DNA from: Bradyrhizobium sp. 170
GTDB taxonomy: Bacteria > Pseudomonadota > Alphaproteobacteria > Rhizobiales > Xanthobacteraceae
NCBI RefSeq assembly: GCF_023101085.1
Contig: NZ_CP064703.1
Coordinates: forward strand, 8,184,001 to 8,248,000
Direction: 5' to 3'
Length of the DNA stretch: 64,000 nucleotides
The position numbers were made by a program, and so were the translations under genes. The notes under the pieces were generated by a model. The model had not been told where the DNA came from and searched no databases. It worked only from the letters and a program-made list of their open reading frames with translations. Shown here one piece after another: positions 27,924 through 36,544 of this stretch. Every line of letters begins with the position of its first letter. The first letter of the stretch is position 1.

Positions 27924-29030
27924 TTGCATGACACCAGCACCACAAGGCATCAGGATGGGTTGCGGATCATTGCGGCCGGCGCCGTGGTGATCCTTCACTA
28001 TTCCGATTACTTCAAGGACGTACCCGCCGGCCGTTTCATGGTCGCGCACACCTGGCATTTCAATCTGTTCGTCGATCTGTTCTTTGTGGTCTCCGGCTTT
28101 GTCATCGCCCGTCAGTATTTCGGCCGCGTCAACGATGCCGCATCGATCGGCCGCTTCCTCTGGCGTCGCCTCGCCCGCATCTATCCGCTCCATCTTGCCA
28201 CGCTGGCCTTCTATGTGGCGCTTGCCGGCGCGCTTCATTTCGGCGCCGCCCGGACCGACAACCCCGCCCGCTACCCGCTTTCCGACCTGCCCGCGCAATT
28301 TTTGCTGCTTCACGCCTTCATCGGCGAGCGCCTGACGTTCAACTTCCCGAGCTGGTCGCTCTCGGCCGAGATGTTCTGCTATCTGCTTTTCCCGGTCGTC
28401 GCGCTGATCGCGCAACGGCGCAAGGAGGCGGTCATTGCGCTCGTGATCGTCGCCGCGCTCGCCAATTCCCTTTGGACATCGGCAGCAGGAACGACGCCGT
28501 GGGCCGACTGGATCAACCAGGGCGGCGCCTTCAGGGCGCTGCCTGCCTTCAACCTCGGCATGGCCTGCTATCTGTTACGCGACCGGATCGCGTGTTGGCC
28601 CGTGATTCCCGGCGCGCTGGCCGCATCGCTCATGGCGTTCATCGTGCTCGGTTCGTGGCTGCCGACGACGATCGCCTTGATCGCGATCTACGCCATCGCA
28701 ATGCTTGCCGTTCAGGTGGATTGCGCGGGACGCGAGACGCTGCTGTCGCGGCTCCGCTTCGATCGCTGGTCGCCGCTGACCTACTCCTGTTACATGCTGC
28801 ATATTCCGGTGGCGACCGTCATCATCACCTTCGGGTCCCGCCTGCTTTCGCTGTCGCCGCATGAGCGGCTGATTCTTGCGCCGGTGGCGATCATCGTCCT
28901 TGCCTTCTCGAGTGTCGTCTCGCTGCGCACGTTCGAAACGCCGCTGCGGCGATATCTGACCGAGGCCTACGACCGCCGCGCCATCAGACCCGCGCCGTCT
29001 CCCGCGATCTCGCGGCAGGAGAGCACGTGA
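27924..29030 (+). CDS. Acyltransferase family 3 (membrane O-acyltransferase)
   Basis: About 368 residues if translation starts at TTG 27924 (GGAG about eleven bases ahead); frames extending further upstream overlap the glycosyltransferase gene and lack character. The family N-terminal motif appears as HQDGLRIIAAGAVVILH, with the catalytic His ending it, then FFVVSGFVIARQYFGR and FLWRRLARIYPLHLATL. Around ten membrane segments follow. It transfers acetyl or a similar acyl group to sugar hydroxyls on the polymer or repeat unit. It shares a GTGA overlap with the second acyltransferase gene, so the pair is coupled. Confidence 0.87.
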   Translation: MHDTSTTRHQDGLRIIAAGAVVILHYSDYFKDVPAGRFMVAHTWHFNLFVDLFFVVSGFVIARQYFGRVNDAASIGRFLWRRLARIYPLHLATLAFYVALAGALHFGAARTDNPARYPLSDLPAQFLLLHAFIGERLTFNFPSWSLSAEMFCYLLFPVVALIAQRRKEAVIALVIVAALANSLWTSAAGTTPWADWINQGGAFRALPAFNLGMACYLLRDRIACWPVIPGALAASLMAFIVLGSWLPTTIALIAIYAIAMLAVQVDCAGRETLLSRLRFDRWSPLTYSCYMLHIPVATVIITFGSRLLSLSPHERLILAPVAIIVLAFSSVVSLRTFETPLRRYLTEAYDRRAIRPAPSPAISRQEST

Positions 29031-30082
29031 TGACGGTCGTGGAGCGCTTATCGGAACATCCGCGATCCCTGAGCGTCGCGCAGGCGTCGGCAAGAAGCCG
29101 CGATGGCGTCATCGACGCCATGCGCGGCATCGCCATCCTGATGGTGATCGGAATCCACTCGCTGCCGCAGCCGCTCGATGCTATCTGGGCGAAATCCCTC
29201 GACGCGGCGCTGCGGCCCTGCGTGCCGGTCTTCCTGTTTGCATCTGGATATCTGACCGCGCTTTCCGGCCGTGTGCCGCTGGCGAAGCGGTTGAAGGCCG
29301 CTCTGATCCCTTACGCGATTGCGTTCGCCGCCGCCTACGCCTACATGGCGCTGCACAATCCGGCGATGGACCACCGCATCGCCACGACACTCGCCCGGTT
29401 CGCGCTCGGATACGTGTTCGTCTACTATTACGTCTTCGTCTATGTCTGCTGCACACTCGGCCTGTGGCTCGTCTTTGCGGTTGTCGAGACCGGACAGCCG
29501 GATTCGAGAAAGCGGATTGCGGCTCTGCTGATCCTCTCGATCGGCTGCGGCCTGCTTGCCGGTGCTTATCTCGATCCGGCCATGTCCAGGCTCGGCGCCT
29601 CGGACACATTGCTCGACGAAGTCCGCATGCGCGACATTCCCTTCTGGTTCTCCTTTGTCGCGCTCGGCGCGCTGACCGCGATGTTCGCGGACCTGAGCGA
29701 CCAGGGCATGCGCCGTTCGCTGCTAGGCGCCATGCTGGCGGCCTACATGCTCTATGCCGCCGTGCGCATTCTCAATCTTGGCGACGCCGCCACCTACGAT
29801 TCGATCGCCTTCTTCCTCTATGCAGCCCTGTTCTGCGTTGGGCTGTTCGCCATCCAGCCGGGCTCGCCGCTGCTTGGCTGGTTCGGCTCGGGTAGCTACT
29901 TCATCTATCTCTGGCACATCTTCATCATCATGGCGCTGCGCGATCACACCCCGGTGCGCCAGCTCGGCGGCGTCGCCGGCTTTGCCGTTTGCTGCGGCTT
30001 GACCGTCCTCCTCTCTACTGCAGCGCTGCTGGCCGTCCGGCAGATCGCCTCCCCCCGACTCTGCCGCTGGCTGGGGGCCTGA
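29027..30082 (+). CDS. Second acyltransferase-3-like membrane protein
   Basis: A 351-residue polytopic protein starting GTG-ATG at 29027/29030, overlapping the upstream stop. The family opening is present as DAMRGIAILMVIGIHSL, with PVFLFASGYLTAL in place of the usual FFxxSGF. About ten membrane helices follow. A second acyltransferase suggests two kinds of non-sugar substituents, or one enzyme acting on another acceptor. The protein is more divergent than its neighbour. Four bases separate its stop from the flippase gene start. Confidence 0.82.
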   Translation: MMTVVERLSEHPRSLSVAQASARSRDGVIDAMRGIAILMVIGIHSLPQPLDAIWAKSLDAALRPCVPVFLFASGYLTALSGRVPLAKRLKAALIPYAIAFAAAYAYMALHNPAMDHRIATTLARFALGYVFVYYYVFVYVCCTLGLWLVFAVVETGQPDSRKRIAALLILSIGCGLLAGAYLDPAMSRLGASDTLLDEVRMRDIPFWFSFVALGALTAMFADLSDQGMRRSLLGAMLAAYMLYAAVRILNLGDAATYDSIAFFLYAALFCVGLFAIQPGSPLLGWFGSGSYFIYLWHIFIIMALRDHTPVRQLGGVAGFAVCCGLTVLLSTAALLAVRQIASPRLCRWLGA

Positions 30083-30086
30083 ACAA

Positions 30087-31526
30087 ATGCTCCTGAAACA
30101 CACCTTGCTCTATCTGCCCGCGCAATTCGTCGGACCGCTGTTCCAGCTTCTGGCGATGATCGTATGGACGCATGTCGTCGACGAACACACGCTCGGCGTC
30201 ATCACGCTGATCACCGCCACGCACGAACTGCTGCAGATCGGCTTTCTCGCCTGGTGGTCGCAGTATGCGCTGCGCTTCCTAGGACGGTATCAAGACGCCA
30301 ACGACGCGCCGCGCTTCTATCGCACCGAAAATGCGGTCCTGCTGGTATCCATTGCCTTGCAGAGCGCGGCCGTCGTCGGAATTCTGCTTCTGGTCATTGC
30401 GCCCGGCGCCAGAACGGGCCTTCTCCTGGCCGCCGTGGCCTATGTGATAACCCGATCCCTCAACGTCTACATCGGCGAGCGCGCCCGCGCGCAGCAGCAG
30501 ATCCGGGTCTACACGATCCAGCAGGTATTCGGGCCGTCGGTCGGATTTATCGCCGGCCTGGTATTGATCAGATTGTTCGGCCAATCGGCGGAGTGGCCGC
30601 TTGCGGGATACGCCGCGGCGCAACTGACCGCGGCGCTGATCGTGATGCCCACACTCCGCCGTGGCTACCGCCTTTGGCCGATCGACCGGGAGATCGTCGT
30701 GCACGCGCTGCGCTACGGCATTCCACTGATCGTCGGCGGCGCGCTCGGCTGGGTCGGCCTCAATGCGTCGCGCTTCATCGTCAACGAAATGTCCGGTGTT
30801 GCCGCAGCCGGACTGTTCGCGGTGGGTTACGGCCTCGGCCAACGCGCCGCGGCGGTCGCGGCCATGCTGGTGACGGCCGCCGCGTTCCCGCTTGCGGTCA
30901 AGAGCATGGAACAGGAGGGCAGCCAGGCCGGCATGCGCCAGCTTGCCGCCAACAGCGCGCTCCTGGTCGCGATCCTGGCGCCGAGCCTCGCCGGCATATT
31001 CATGCTGAGAGCGGAGATCGTGCACCTGTTGATCGCAGTGCCGTTCCAGGCGGTGACGCTCGCCGTCCTGCCGCTCTCCACGCTTGCCGGCGCGATCCGC
31101 AACCTGCGTGCCCATTTCGGCGACCAGGTATTTCTGCTGCAGAACCGCACACGCTGGATGATGTCCATTGCAGCGATCGATGCGTCGACGACCGTGGTGC
31201 TGAGCGCCCTGTTCCTGCCGCGTTGGGGCCTCACCGGCGTTGCCGGCGCCACCGTGCTGGCTGCGCTGGCCGCGGCAAGCGTCAGTTTCTCGATCGGGTT
31301 TACCCGGTTTGGCCTGCGCCTTCCGGTCGGCCATCTCGTGCGCATCGCACTGGCCACGATTGCGATGGCGGCACTGTTGCGGATCTTCCCGGAAGCCCGC
31401 ACTATTGCTGTGTTGGCGGCACATGTTGCGGCAGGCGCCGCCGCCTACTTCGGAACGCTCGCCCTGCTCTACGCGCCGTCGCTGGTGCGGATGCTCCGCC
31501 CACGCCCCCAACATTCGGGGGCATGA
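30087..31526 (+). CDS. Wzx-type lipid-linked oligosaccharide flippase
   Basis: A 479-residue membrane protein with twelve or more predicted helices, belonging to the polysaccharide_synt/MATE-like fold: N-terminal LLKHTLLYLPAQFVGPLFQLL, a central YGIPLIVGGALGWVGLNASRF, and C-terminal helices with LPRWGLTGVAGATVLAALAA. It moves undecaprenyl-linked repeat units to the periplasmic face for the polymerase at 25429. Its presence with ExoY-like, Wzy-like and ExoP-like genes establishes the Wzx/Wzy route. Convergent with the GH10 gene. Confidence 0.88.
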   Translation: MLLKHTLLYLPAQFVGPLFQLLAMIVWTHVVDEHTLGVITLITATHELLQIGFLAWWSQYALRFLGRYQDANDAPRFYRTENAVLLVSIALQSAAVVGILLLVIAPGARTGLLLAAVAYVITRSLNVYIGERARAQQQIRVYTIQQVFGPSVGFIAGLVLIRLFGQSAEWPLAGYAAAQLTAALIVMPTLRRGYRLWPIDREIVVHALRYGIPLIVGGALGWVGLNASRFIVNEMSGVAAAGLFAVGYGLGQRAAAVAAMLVTAAAFPLAVKSMEQEGSQAGMRQLAANSALLVAILAPSLAGIFMLRAEIVHLLIAVPFQAVTLAVLPLSTLAGAIRNLRAHFGDQVFLLQNRTRWMMSIAAIDASTTVVLSALFLPRWGLTGVAGATVLAALAAASVSFSIGFTRFGLRLPVGHLVRIALATIAMAALLRIFPEARTIAVLAAHVAAGAAAYFGTLALLYAPSLVRMLRPRPQHSGA

Positions 31527-31544
31527 GCCCATTACGATCGGCGC

Positions 31545-32645
31545 CTACGACTTCCTGGTATTCTCGAACGCGCGCGCCATCGCGAACCAGAGCGGCTTCT
31601 TCTGCATCGACGAATCGAACGGCAGCGGCCGGGGCAGCCGCTGCGCGAGAGGATCCTTCTTCTTCGCCGCGTCGGTATAGAACGAGTAGTTGTCGGCAAG
31701 CTCCCAGGCAATCACCACCTTGACCGCCGGAACGCGCAGTACGTTGTTCAGGTACTTCTCGGCCGTCTCGGCGATCATGGCATCGCGCGCGACGATGTCA
31801 TCGGGAAACGTGTCGTCGCGCACGTCGAACTCAGTCAGATAGATATCGACGCCACGATCGGCGAGCGCGTGAAGGAATTCGGAAAAACGTCCAGGGTCGT
31901 GCGGGTATCGCGGCTGCAGGTGGCTTTGCAGTCCGACGGCATGCAGCGGCACGCCGGCCTGCTTCAGTTCGTCGACCAGTTGCAGCAAGCCGCGGCGAAC
32001 CGCGAGGCCGACGTCATCGTCGCGTTCGCTCTGCGCTTCGTTGAGAACCAGTTTGGTCTTGCGGTCGACCATCGCCACACGCTCGAAGGCCCGGCGAACG
32101 TAGCCCGTGCCGAACGTGTCGTACCAGGGACCGAGCCTGTAACCGCCGGGCGCCTTGTGCCCGGGCCAGAACGGCTCGTTGACGACATCCCAGGAGTGCA
32201 GCTTGCCGACATAGCGGGCAGCGACCTCCTCGATATAGGAATCGAAGAACTTTTCGCGCTCGGCGCCGCTCATGTTCCTGACCCATTGCGGAACCCATTC
32301 GTTCCAGATCAGGCAGTGGCCCCGCATCGGAATGTTGTTGCTTGCACAGAATTGCAGCAGACGGTCCGCGCTCTCGAATCGCTTAGGGCCTGGTTGTGGC
32401 GCGATGGTTCCCATCTTCATCGCAATATCTGTCGTAACGATACGCGTCTGCGTCTGATAGAGCTCGCGATAGGCATGATCCTTGTCGATCACCGGACCTG
32501 CGGCCGCGCCGAACACGATTCCGTTGCGCGCCGCGATGGCACCTAGACTCTGCGCAGGCTGCGCGGCGAATGCTCTCTTCCCGTACGACGCAACGCCTGC
32601 ACCTGCGATGAGAGCGAGCGCATTTCGCCTCGACCACTCCTGCAT
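31545..32645 (-). CDS. GH10 family glycoside hydrolase (endo-1,4-beta-xylanase-like), Tat-exported
   Basis: A 366-residue protein. SRRNALALIAGAGVA at the N-terminus resembles a Tat signal with cleavage near AFAA. The GH10 barrel is clear: acid/base Glu157 in WDVVNEPFW and nucleophile Glu272 in YLTEFDV, plus GHCLIWNEWVPQW and GLQSHL substrate-site motifs. GH10 enzymes cut beta-1,4-xylan and some related glucans. Inside an exopolysaccharide cluster on the opposite strand, a periplasmic or secreted hydrolase may trim or remodel the polymer rather than digest plant xylan. Divergent from the GT26 gene across 203 bases. Confidence 0.9.
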   Translation of the reverse strand: MQEWSRRNALALIAGAGVASYGKRAFAAQPAQSLGAIAARNGIVFGAAAGPVIDKDHAYRELYQTQTRIVTTDIAMKMGTIAPQPGPKRFESADRLLQFCASNNIPMRGHCLIWNEWVPQWVRNMSGAEREKFFDSYIEEVAARYVGKLHSWDVVNEPFWPGHKAPGGYRLGPWYDTFGTGYVRRAFERVAMVDRKTKLVLNEAQSERDDDVGLAVRRGLLQLVDELKQAGVPLHAVGLQSHLQPRYPHDPGRFSEFLHALADRGVDIYLTEFDVRDDTFPDDIVARDAMIAETAEKYLNNVLRVPAVKVVIAWELADNYSFYTDAAKKKDPLAQRLPRPLPFDSSMQKKPLWFAMARAFENTRKS

Positions 32646-32848
32646 AGCTGATCTCCATCATGTGAATGCTTCGTCGCCACGTGTTGTCGTTCGCGCTGCG
32701 ACATCGCCATCGTTGCGTCGCATTAGTTCGATTTCGTGACGATGCCGATCAAGATTTTTCGGCTGACAGTTCCCACTGCGAAGCAACGGGCATGTCGATC
32801 GTCCAGCGTGAATGCGTCTCTCAATCAAATCATCGTCAGGAGGTCGAC

Positions 32849-33643
32849 ATGGCGGAACCGCCAATATCGTTGCAGCCGAGTCTCACGGTCGACGGTATCT
32901 CCATCAATGTTCCATCGCTTCCGGAAGCGGTGTCGTCGATCGTGTCGGCCGCGCAACGCGGCGACAACTTCAGCGTCTGTACACTGAATCTCGATCACGT
33001 TGTTCAATTGCAGCAACACGCCAACTTTCGCGCCGCCTATCGCCGTGCCCGATTTGTCACAGCCGACGGGTTCCCGATCGTCGTGCTGAGCCGTCTCATG
33101 GGAACACGAATCGAGCGGACCACCGGCGCCGATCTCGTCGAACCGGTGTGCGCGGAGGCGCGAAAGAAAGGCCTCTCGGTCTTTTTGTTGGGCTCGAACG
33201 ATTCCACGCTGAACATGACGGCGCAGCGTTTGTCGGAACGATTCATGGGATTGCAGATCGCGGGATGCCTTGCACCGGGACCGGGGTTCGATCCCTATTC
33301 CAGCGAAGCTGATGTGGCGATCGAAACCATTCGTGCCTCGGGCGCCAGGCTCTGCTTCGTCGCGCTGGGCGCACCACGGCAGGAACTGTTCGCGGCGCGA
33401 TGCCTCGACGAGCTGAACGGCACCGGCGTGTTATGTATCGGGGCCGCGCTCGATTTCATCGCCGGCACGCAGAGCCGCGCGCCATCCATCGCGCGCAGAA
33501 CCGGGCTGGAATGGGCGTGGCGCATGCTGCGCGAGCCACGGCGGCTCGGTCCCCGCTATGTCAGATGCATGAGCGTGGTTCCGCGTCTCGTTGCACGAAC
33601 CATTCCGCAAATTGTCCAGGCACGCATGAGGAAAGCTGCATGA
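32849..33643 (+). CDS. WecG/TagA/CpsF-family glycosyltransferase (GT26)
   Basis: 264 residues from ATG 32849, which has AGGAGG six bases ahead. The GT26 fold shows TLNLDHVVQLQ, FVTADGFPIVVLSRLMG, GADLVEPV, FLLGS and the late ALGAPRQELF and GVLCIGAALDFIAG motifs. These enzymes add ManNAcA, ManNAc or glucuronic/glucose residues to lipid-linked sugars at the membrane face. With UDP-uronate supply in this cluster, a uronic acid donor is possible (inference). The stop overlaps the ATG of the next glycosyltransferase by four bases. Confidence 0.9.
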   Translation: MAEPPISLQPSLTVDGISINVPSLPEAVSSIVSAAQRGDNFSVCTLNLDHVVQLQQHANFRAAYRRARFVTADGFPIVVLSRLMGTRIERTTGADLVEPVCAEARKKGLSVFLLGSNDSTLNMTAQRLSERFMGLQIAGCLAPGPGFDPYSSEADVAIETIRASGARLCFVALGAPRQELFAARCLDELNGTGVLCIGAALDFIAGTQSRAPSIARRTGLEWAWRMLREPRRLGPRYVRCMSVVPRLVARTIPQIVQARMRKAA

Positions 33644-34917
33644 CTTCAACATTGACCCTGGCGCTGCGGGCGCGAAACACCAGCCGCATCAAGCCGCGCT
33701 ATCAGATCTGCCTGATCCATCCGTTCGACCCGCGCGGCCAAAAGGTCGGCGGCCTCGAAACCTACATCCGCGACTTCATCACGTTTCATCCTGTTGACAC
33801 CGACATCCTCTTTATCGGCGTGGACTCGACGGGCGAGCTGGAGCTGGGAAAGCTTCACCGGCTGACATTTCGCGGCCGCGGCTTCGACTTCCTGCCCATC
33901 CTGCATTATTCGGACCAGCAGGCGCGCGAAGCGGCCCGCACCATCCGCACGTCGCTGACCGGACAGTTCTTCATGGCGCTGCTGCGCTACTTCGGCCCGA
34001 TCGCAAGGCTGATCCGCGCCAGGCGATGCTCGGTCGATCTGCGGCGGGTTGAATTCTCGTGGCTGCCGGCGATCCTGCGGCTGCCATTCGTGCAGATGCT
34101 TCACGGCGAGGGCGCACCGAAATTGCAGATGGACTCGCTGCTGCGGAAATACGCCTTCGTCCACAACACCGGCGAGCGGTTTGCCGTCGCCATGAGCGAG
34201 AAGTTTCTTTGCGTCAATCCGTTCATCACCGAGCGGCTGCAACAGACCTATCCACGCCGCAAGGACAAGATCGACACGCTCTGGACATGGGTCAATACGG
34301 ATATCTTCAAGCCGCAGCTCTGGCCGTTGGACTCGTCACCGTTCCAGATCGTGTTCGCGGGCCGGCTCGATGAGTTCAAGGATCCGCCGCTGATGTTTCG
34401 CACGATCGATCGCCTGCAGCGGCGATTGAATGGCGACGTCAGGTTTCACTACATCGGCACCAGCGACCCGCACCGGTTCGAGGAATTCGCCGCCATTGAG
34501 GACATCACCGTGCGCCACGGCTTCAAGGATGCCGCAGGCATGGCAGAGACGCTGGCCGGCGCCCATGCCGGCATCCTGACGTCGGAGTTCGAAGGCATGC
34601 CGCGTTGCGTGCTGGAGACCCTGGCGGTCGGCCGTCCCGTCGTCGCCATGCACTTGCCGCAGCTCGAACCCGTGATCCGCCCTGGCATCAGCGGCTATCT
34701 GGTGGCGCGGGACGGCAGTCCCGACGACATGGCGGATGCGCTCGTCCAGCGGTTCGTCGATATCAGAACCGCCATCGAGGCGGGCGTGATGAATCCGGTA
34801 CAGATCGCCGACAGCATCAGGTCGTTCACCCCGAGCACCCAGCTCGCGCGGGTGTTCCGCTATCATCAGGAAATTCAGGATGCGCGGGGACTTGCCGCCG
34901 CGGCGCCGACCTATTGA
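33640..34917 (+). CDS. Glycosyltransferase family 4 (second)
   Basis: 425 residues from ATG 33640 within the ATGA overlap; GAGGAAA lies ahead. IHPFDPRGQKVGGLETYIRDF is the acceptor-domain entry split by Gly-Gly, followed by a long N-terminal half. The donor half has FAGRLDEFKDPPLMFRT, the EX7E-type SEFEGMPRCVLETLAVGRPVV split around Glu residues, and VIRPGISGYLV. It acts in the cytoplasm on the growing repeat unit. It is the middle gene of a GT26-GT4-GT4 row with almost no spacing, so their products probably add consecutive sugars. Confidence 0.88.
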   Translation: MTSTLTLALRARNTSRIKPRYQICLIHPFDPRGQKVGGLETYIRDFITFHPVDTDILFIGVDSTGELELGKLHRLTFRGRGFDFLPILHYSDQQAREAARTIRTSLTGQFFMALLRYFGPIARLIRARRCSVDLRRVEFSWLPAILRLPFVQMLHGEGAPKLQMDSLLRKYAFVHNTGERFAVAMSEKFLCVNPFITERLQQTYPRRKDKIDTLWTWVNTDIFKPQLWPLDSSPFQIVFAGRLDEFKDPPLMFRTIDRLQRRLNGDVRFHYIGTSDPHRFEEFAAIEDITVRHGFKDAAGMAETLAGAHAGILTSEFEGMPRCVLETLAVGRPVVAMHLPQLEPVIRPGISGYLVARDGSPDDMADALVQRFVDIRTAIEAGVMNPVQIADSIRSFTPSTQLARVFRYHQEIQDARGLAAAAPTY

Positions 34918-34927
34918 GGGCGCCGGG

Positions 34928-36109
34928 TTGAACATCCTTCTGTTGACCAGCGAGTTCGCTCCCGCGATGGGAGGCATTGGGACCTACGCCCGCGAAATCG
35001 CGGCGGCCGCCAGCCGGCTCGGCGCAAAGGTCACGGTGATGGCGCCCGATTACGCGCGGCAGACGGACGACGACGACCGGTCCCTGCCCTTTGAGGTCGT
35101 TCGGTTTCGCGGCGGTCTCCACTCGATGCGCGACATGCCGGCCAAGATCATGCTGGCGCGCCGCGGCGTCCGCGGCGATCGATACGATGTGGTCCATGCC
35201 GCCGATTGGCCGTTCTTCATTCCACTCGCGCTTTCCAGATGGCGAACGCCGGCGCGGGTACTGATGACGGTGCATGGCACTGAGATCAACGAAACGCAGA
35301 CGCGGCTGAAGCGCATGGCTATCCGCGGCGCCGGTGTGTTCGGGCCGCGCACGGAGGTCGTCGCCAACAGCCGCTTCACCGAGACGCTGTTCCGCGAGCG
35401 GTTTGCCGTCGATCCCGCCAGGATCAGCGCGATCAATCTGGGCGTATCGGAATTCTGGTTCGGCGCGCAACGGAAACGCCGCGAGGTCCGCCTGGCCTAT
35501 CGTCTGCCGGAAGACCGGCTGGTGATGATCACGGTCGCGCGGATCACGCGCCGCAAGGGGCATCATCTGGCGCTCGCCGCATTGTCGCGGCTTCCGGACG
35601 ATCTGCGCCGTCGCATCGCGTGGCTCGTGATCGGACCGGATGGGGAAGCCGATTATGTCGGCGAACTCCGAAAGGCCGCCGGTCAGATGGCCTGCGACAT
35701 TCGCTTCCTCGGCCCACAGCCGGACGAGGCAATCCGCGATCTCTACGCGGCTTCGGATTTCTTCTGCCTCACCGGACTGCCTGACACGACCGGCCGGGTG
35801 GAGGGATTTGGATTGGTCTATCTCGAGGCCGGAGCCGCCGGCCTGCCGAGCGTCGCGACTGAGGTCGGCGGGGTACCTGACGCCGTGCTCGCCGACGAGA
35901 CCGGAATTCTCGTGCCGCCGTCGGTGGAGTGCATATCGCAGGCGATCGCAGAGCTGGCCTCGGATCGAGGCCTGCGCGCCATTCTCGCAGCCGGCGCCTC
36001 CGCCCATGCCCGCGCCCTTTCATGGGAACGCTGCGCGGCGACGACCTATGGCCTGGCCTATGCCGGCAAGCGGACATCCGCGGCCCGCGCTATCGGAACA
36101 GTGGCATGA
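34928..36109 (+). CDS. Glycosyltransferase family 4 (third)
   Basis: About 393 residues from TTG 34928 (MNILLLTSEFAPAMGG), with GAGGGCG ahead; an in-frame ATG at 34880 would overlap the preceding gene by 38 bases. GGIGTYAREIA is the acceptor-side loop, NSRFTETLFRERF and INLGVSEFWFG are mid-domain, and ARITRRKGHHLALAAL plus EGFGLVYLEAGAAGLPSVATE carry the donor-binding Arg/Lys and EX7E Glu pair. It is a retaining GT-B enzyme of PimB/mannosyltransferase type. The stop overlaps the next ATG by four bases. Confidence 0.88.
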   Translation: MNILLLTSEFAPAMGGIGTYAREIAAAASRLGAKVTVMAPDYARQTDDDDRSLPFEVVRFRGGLHSMRDMPAKIMLARRGVRGDRYDVVHAADWPFFIPLALSRWRTPARVLMTVHGTEINETQTRLKRMAIRGAGVFGPRTEVVANSRFTETLFRERFAVDPARISAINLGVSEFWFGAQRKRREVRLAYRLPEDRLVMITVARITRRKGHHLALAALSRLPDDLRRRIAWLVIGPDGEADYVGELRKAAGQMACDIRFLGPQPDEAIRDLYAASDFFCLTGLPDTTGRVEGFGLVYLEAGAAGLPSVATEVGGVPDAVLADETGILVPPSVECISQAIAELASDRGLRAILAAGASAHARALSWERCAATTYGLAYAGKRTSAARAIGTVA

Positions 36110-36519
36110 GGCTGTTGATCGCGACCGCGATGCTGCTGGTGCTCGCGACCGGTGCGGCGCGGGCGGATAGCGAGAACTGCCGCAAGAGCCGCGAGTATCT
36201 GCTGGGCACGCCCGGCGGCGACCTCGCCCAGACGCCGCAGGCCTACAACGACCTGTTCAAGGTCTGCATCGCGACATCATCCATGCCCAACGTGAAGGAT
36301 GCGTACATGCTGAGAGATGGCGGGATCGCCGTCGTCCCCAAGCAGGACAGCGTGCCGGCAACGGCCGCCACGCTTGCGCAGTTCTGCGACGCCCATCCGC
36401 ACGGCGTGCTGCGCTTCATCACCCGCAAGGAGAAGCTTGTCATTCGCTCCGTCACCGACGTCGCGCGGATGTCGTCGACCGCGTCGACGCCATGCAAGAA
36501 GATCAAGGGCCTTTCTTGA
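36106..36519 (+). CDS. Small exported protein of unknown function
   Basis: A 137-residue protein with a clear signal peptide (MRLLIATAMLLVLATGAARA, cleavage near residue 20). The mature part has four Cys (ENCRKSREYLL, FKVCIAT, AQFCDAHPHG, STPCKKIKG), which could form two disulfides in the periplasm. No family recognised. The ATGA overlap with the third GT4 gene and its place at the end of the rightward operon tie it to the exopolysaccharide pathway. Convergent with the methyltransferase gene. Confidence 0.75.
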   Translation: MRLLIATAMLLVLATGAARADSENCRKSREYLLGTPGGDLAQTPQAYNDLFKVCIATSSMPNVKDAYMLRDGGIAVVPKQDSVPATAATLAQFCDAHPHGVLRFITRKEKLVIRSVTDVARMSSTASTPCKKIKGLS

Positions 36520-36544
36520 GGCCCGCACGCCGCTTGTCGAAACC

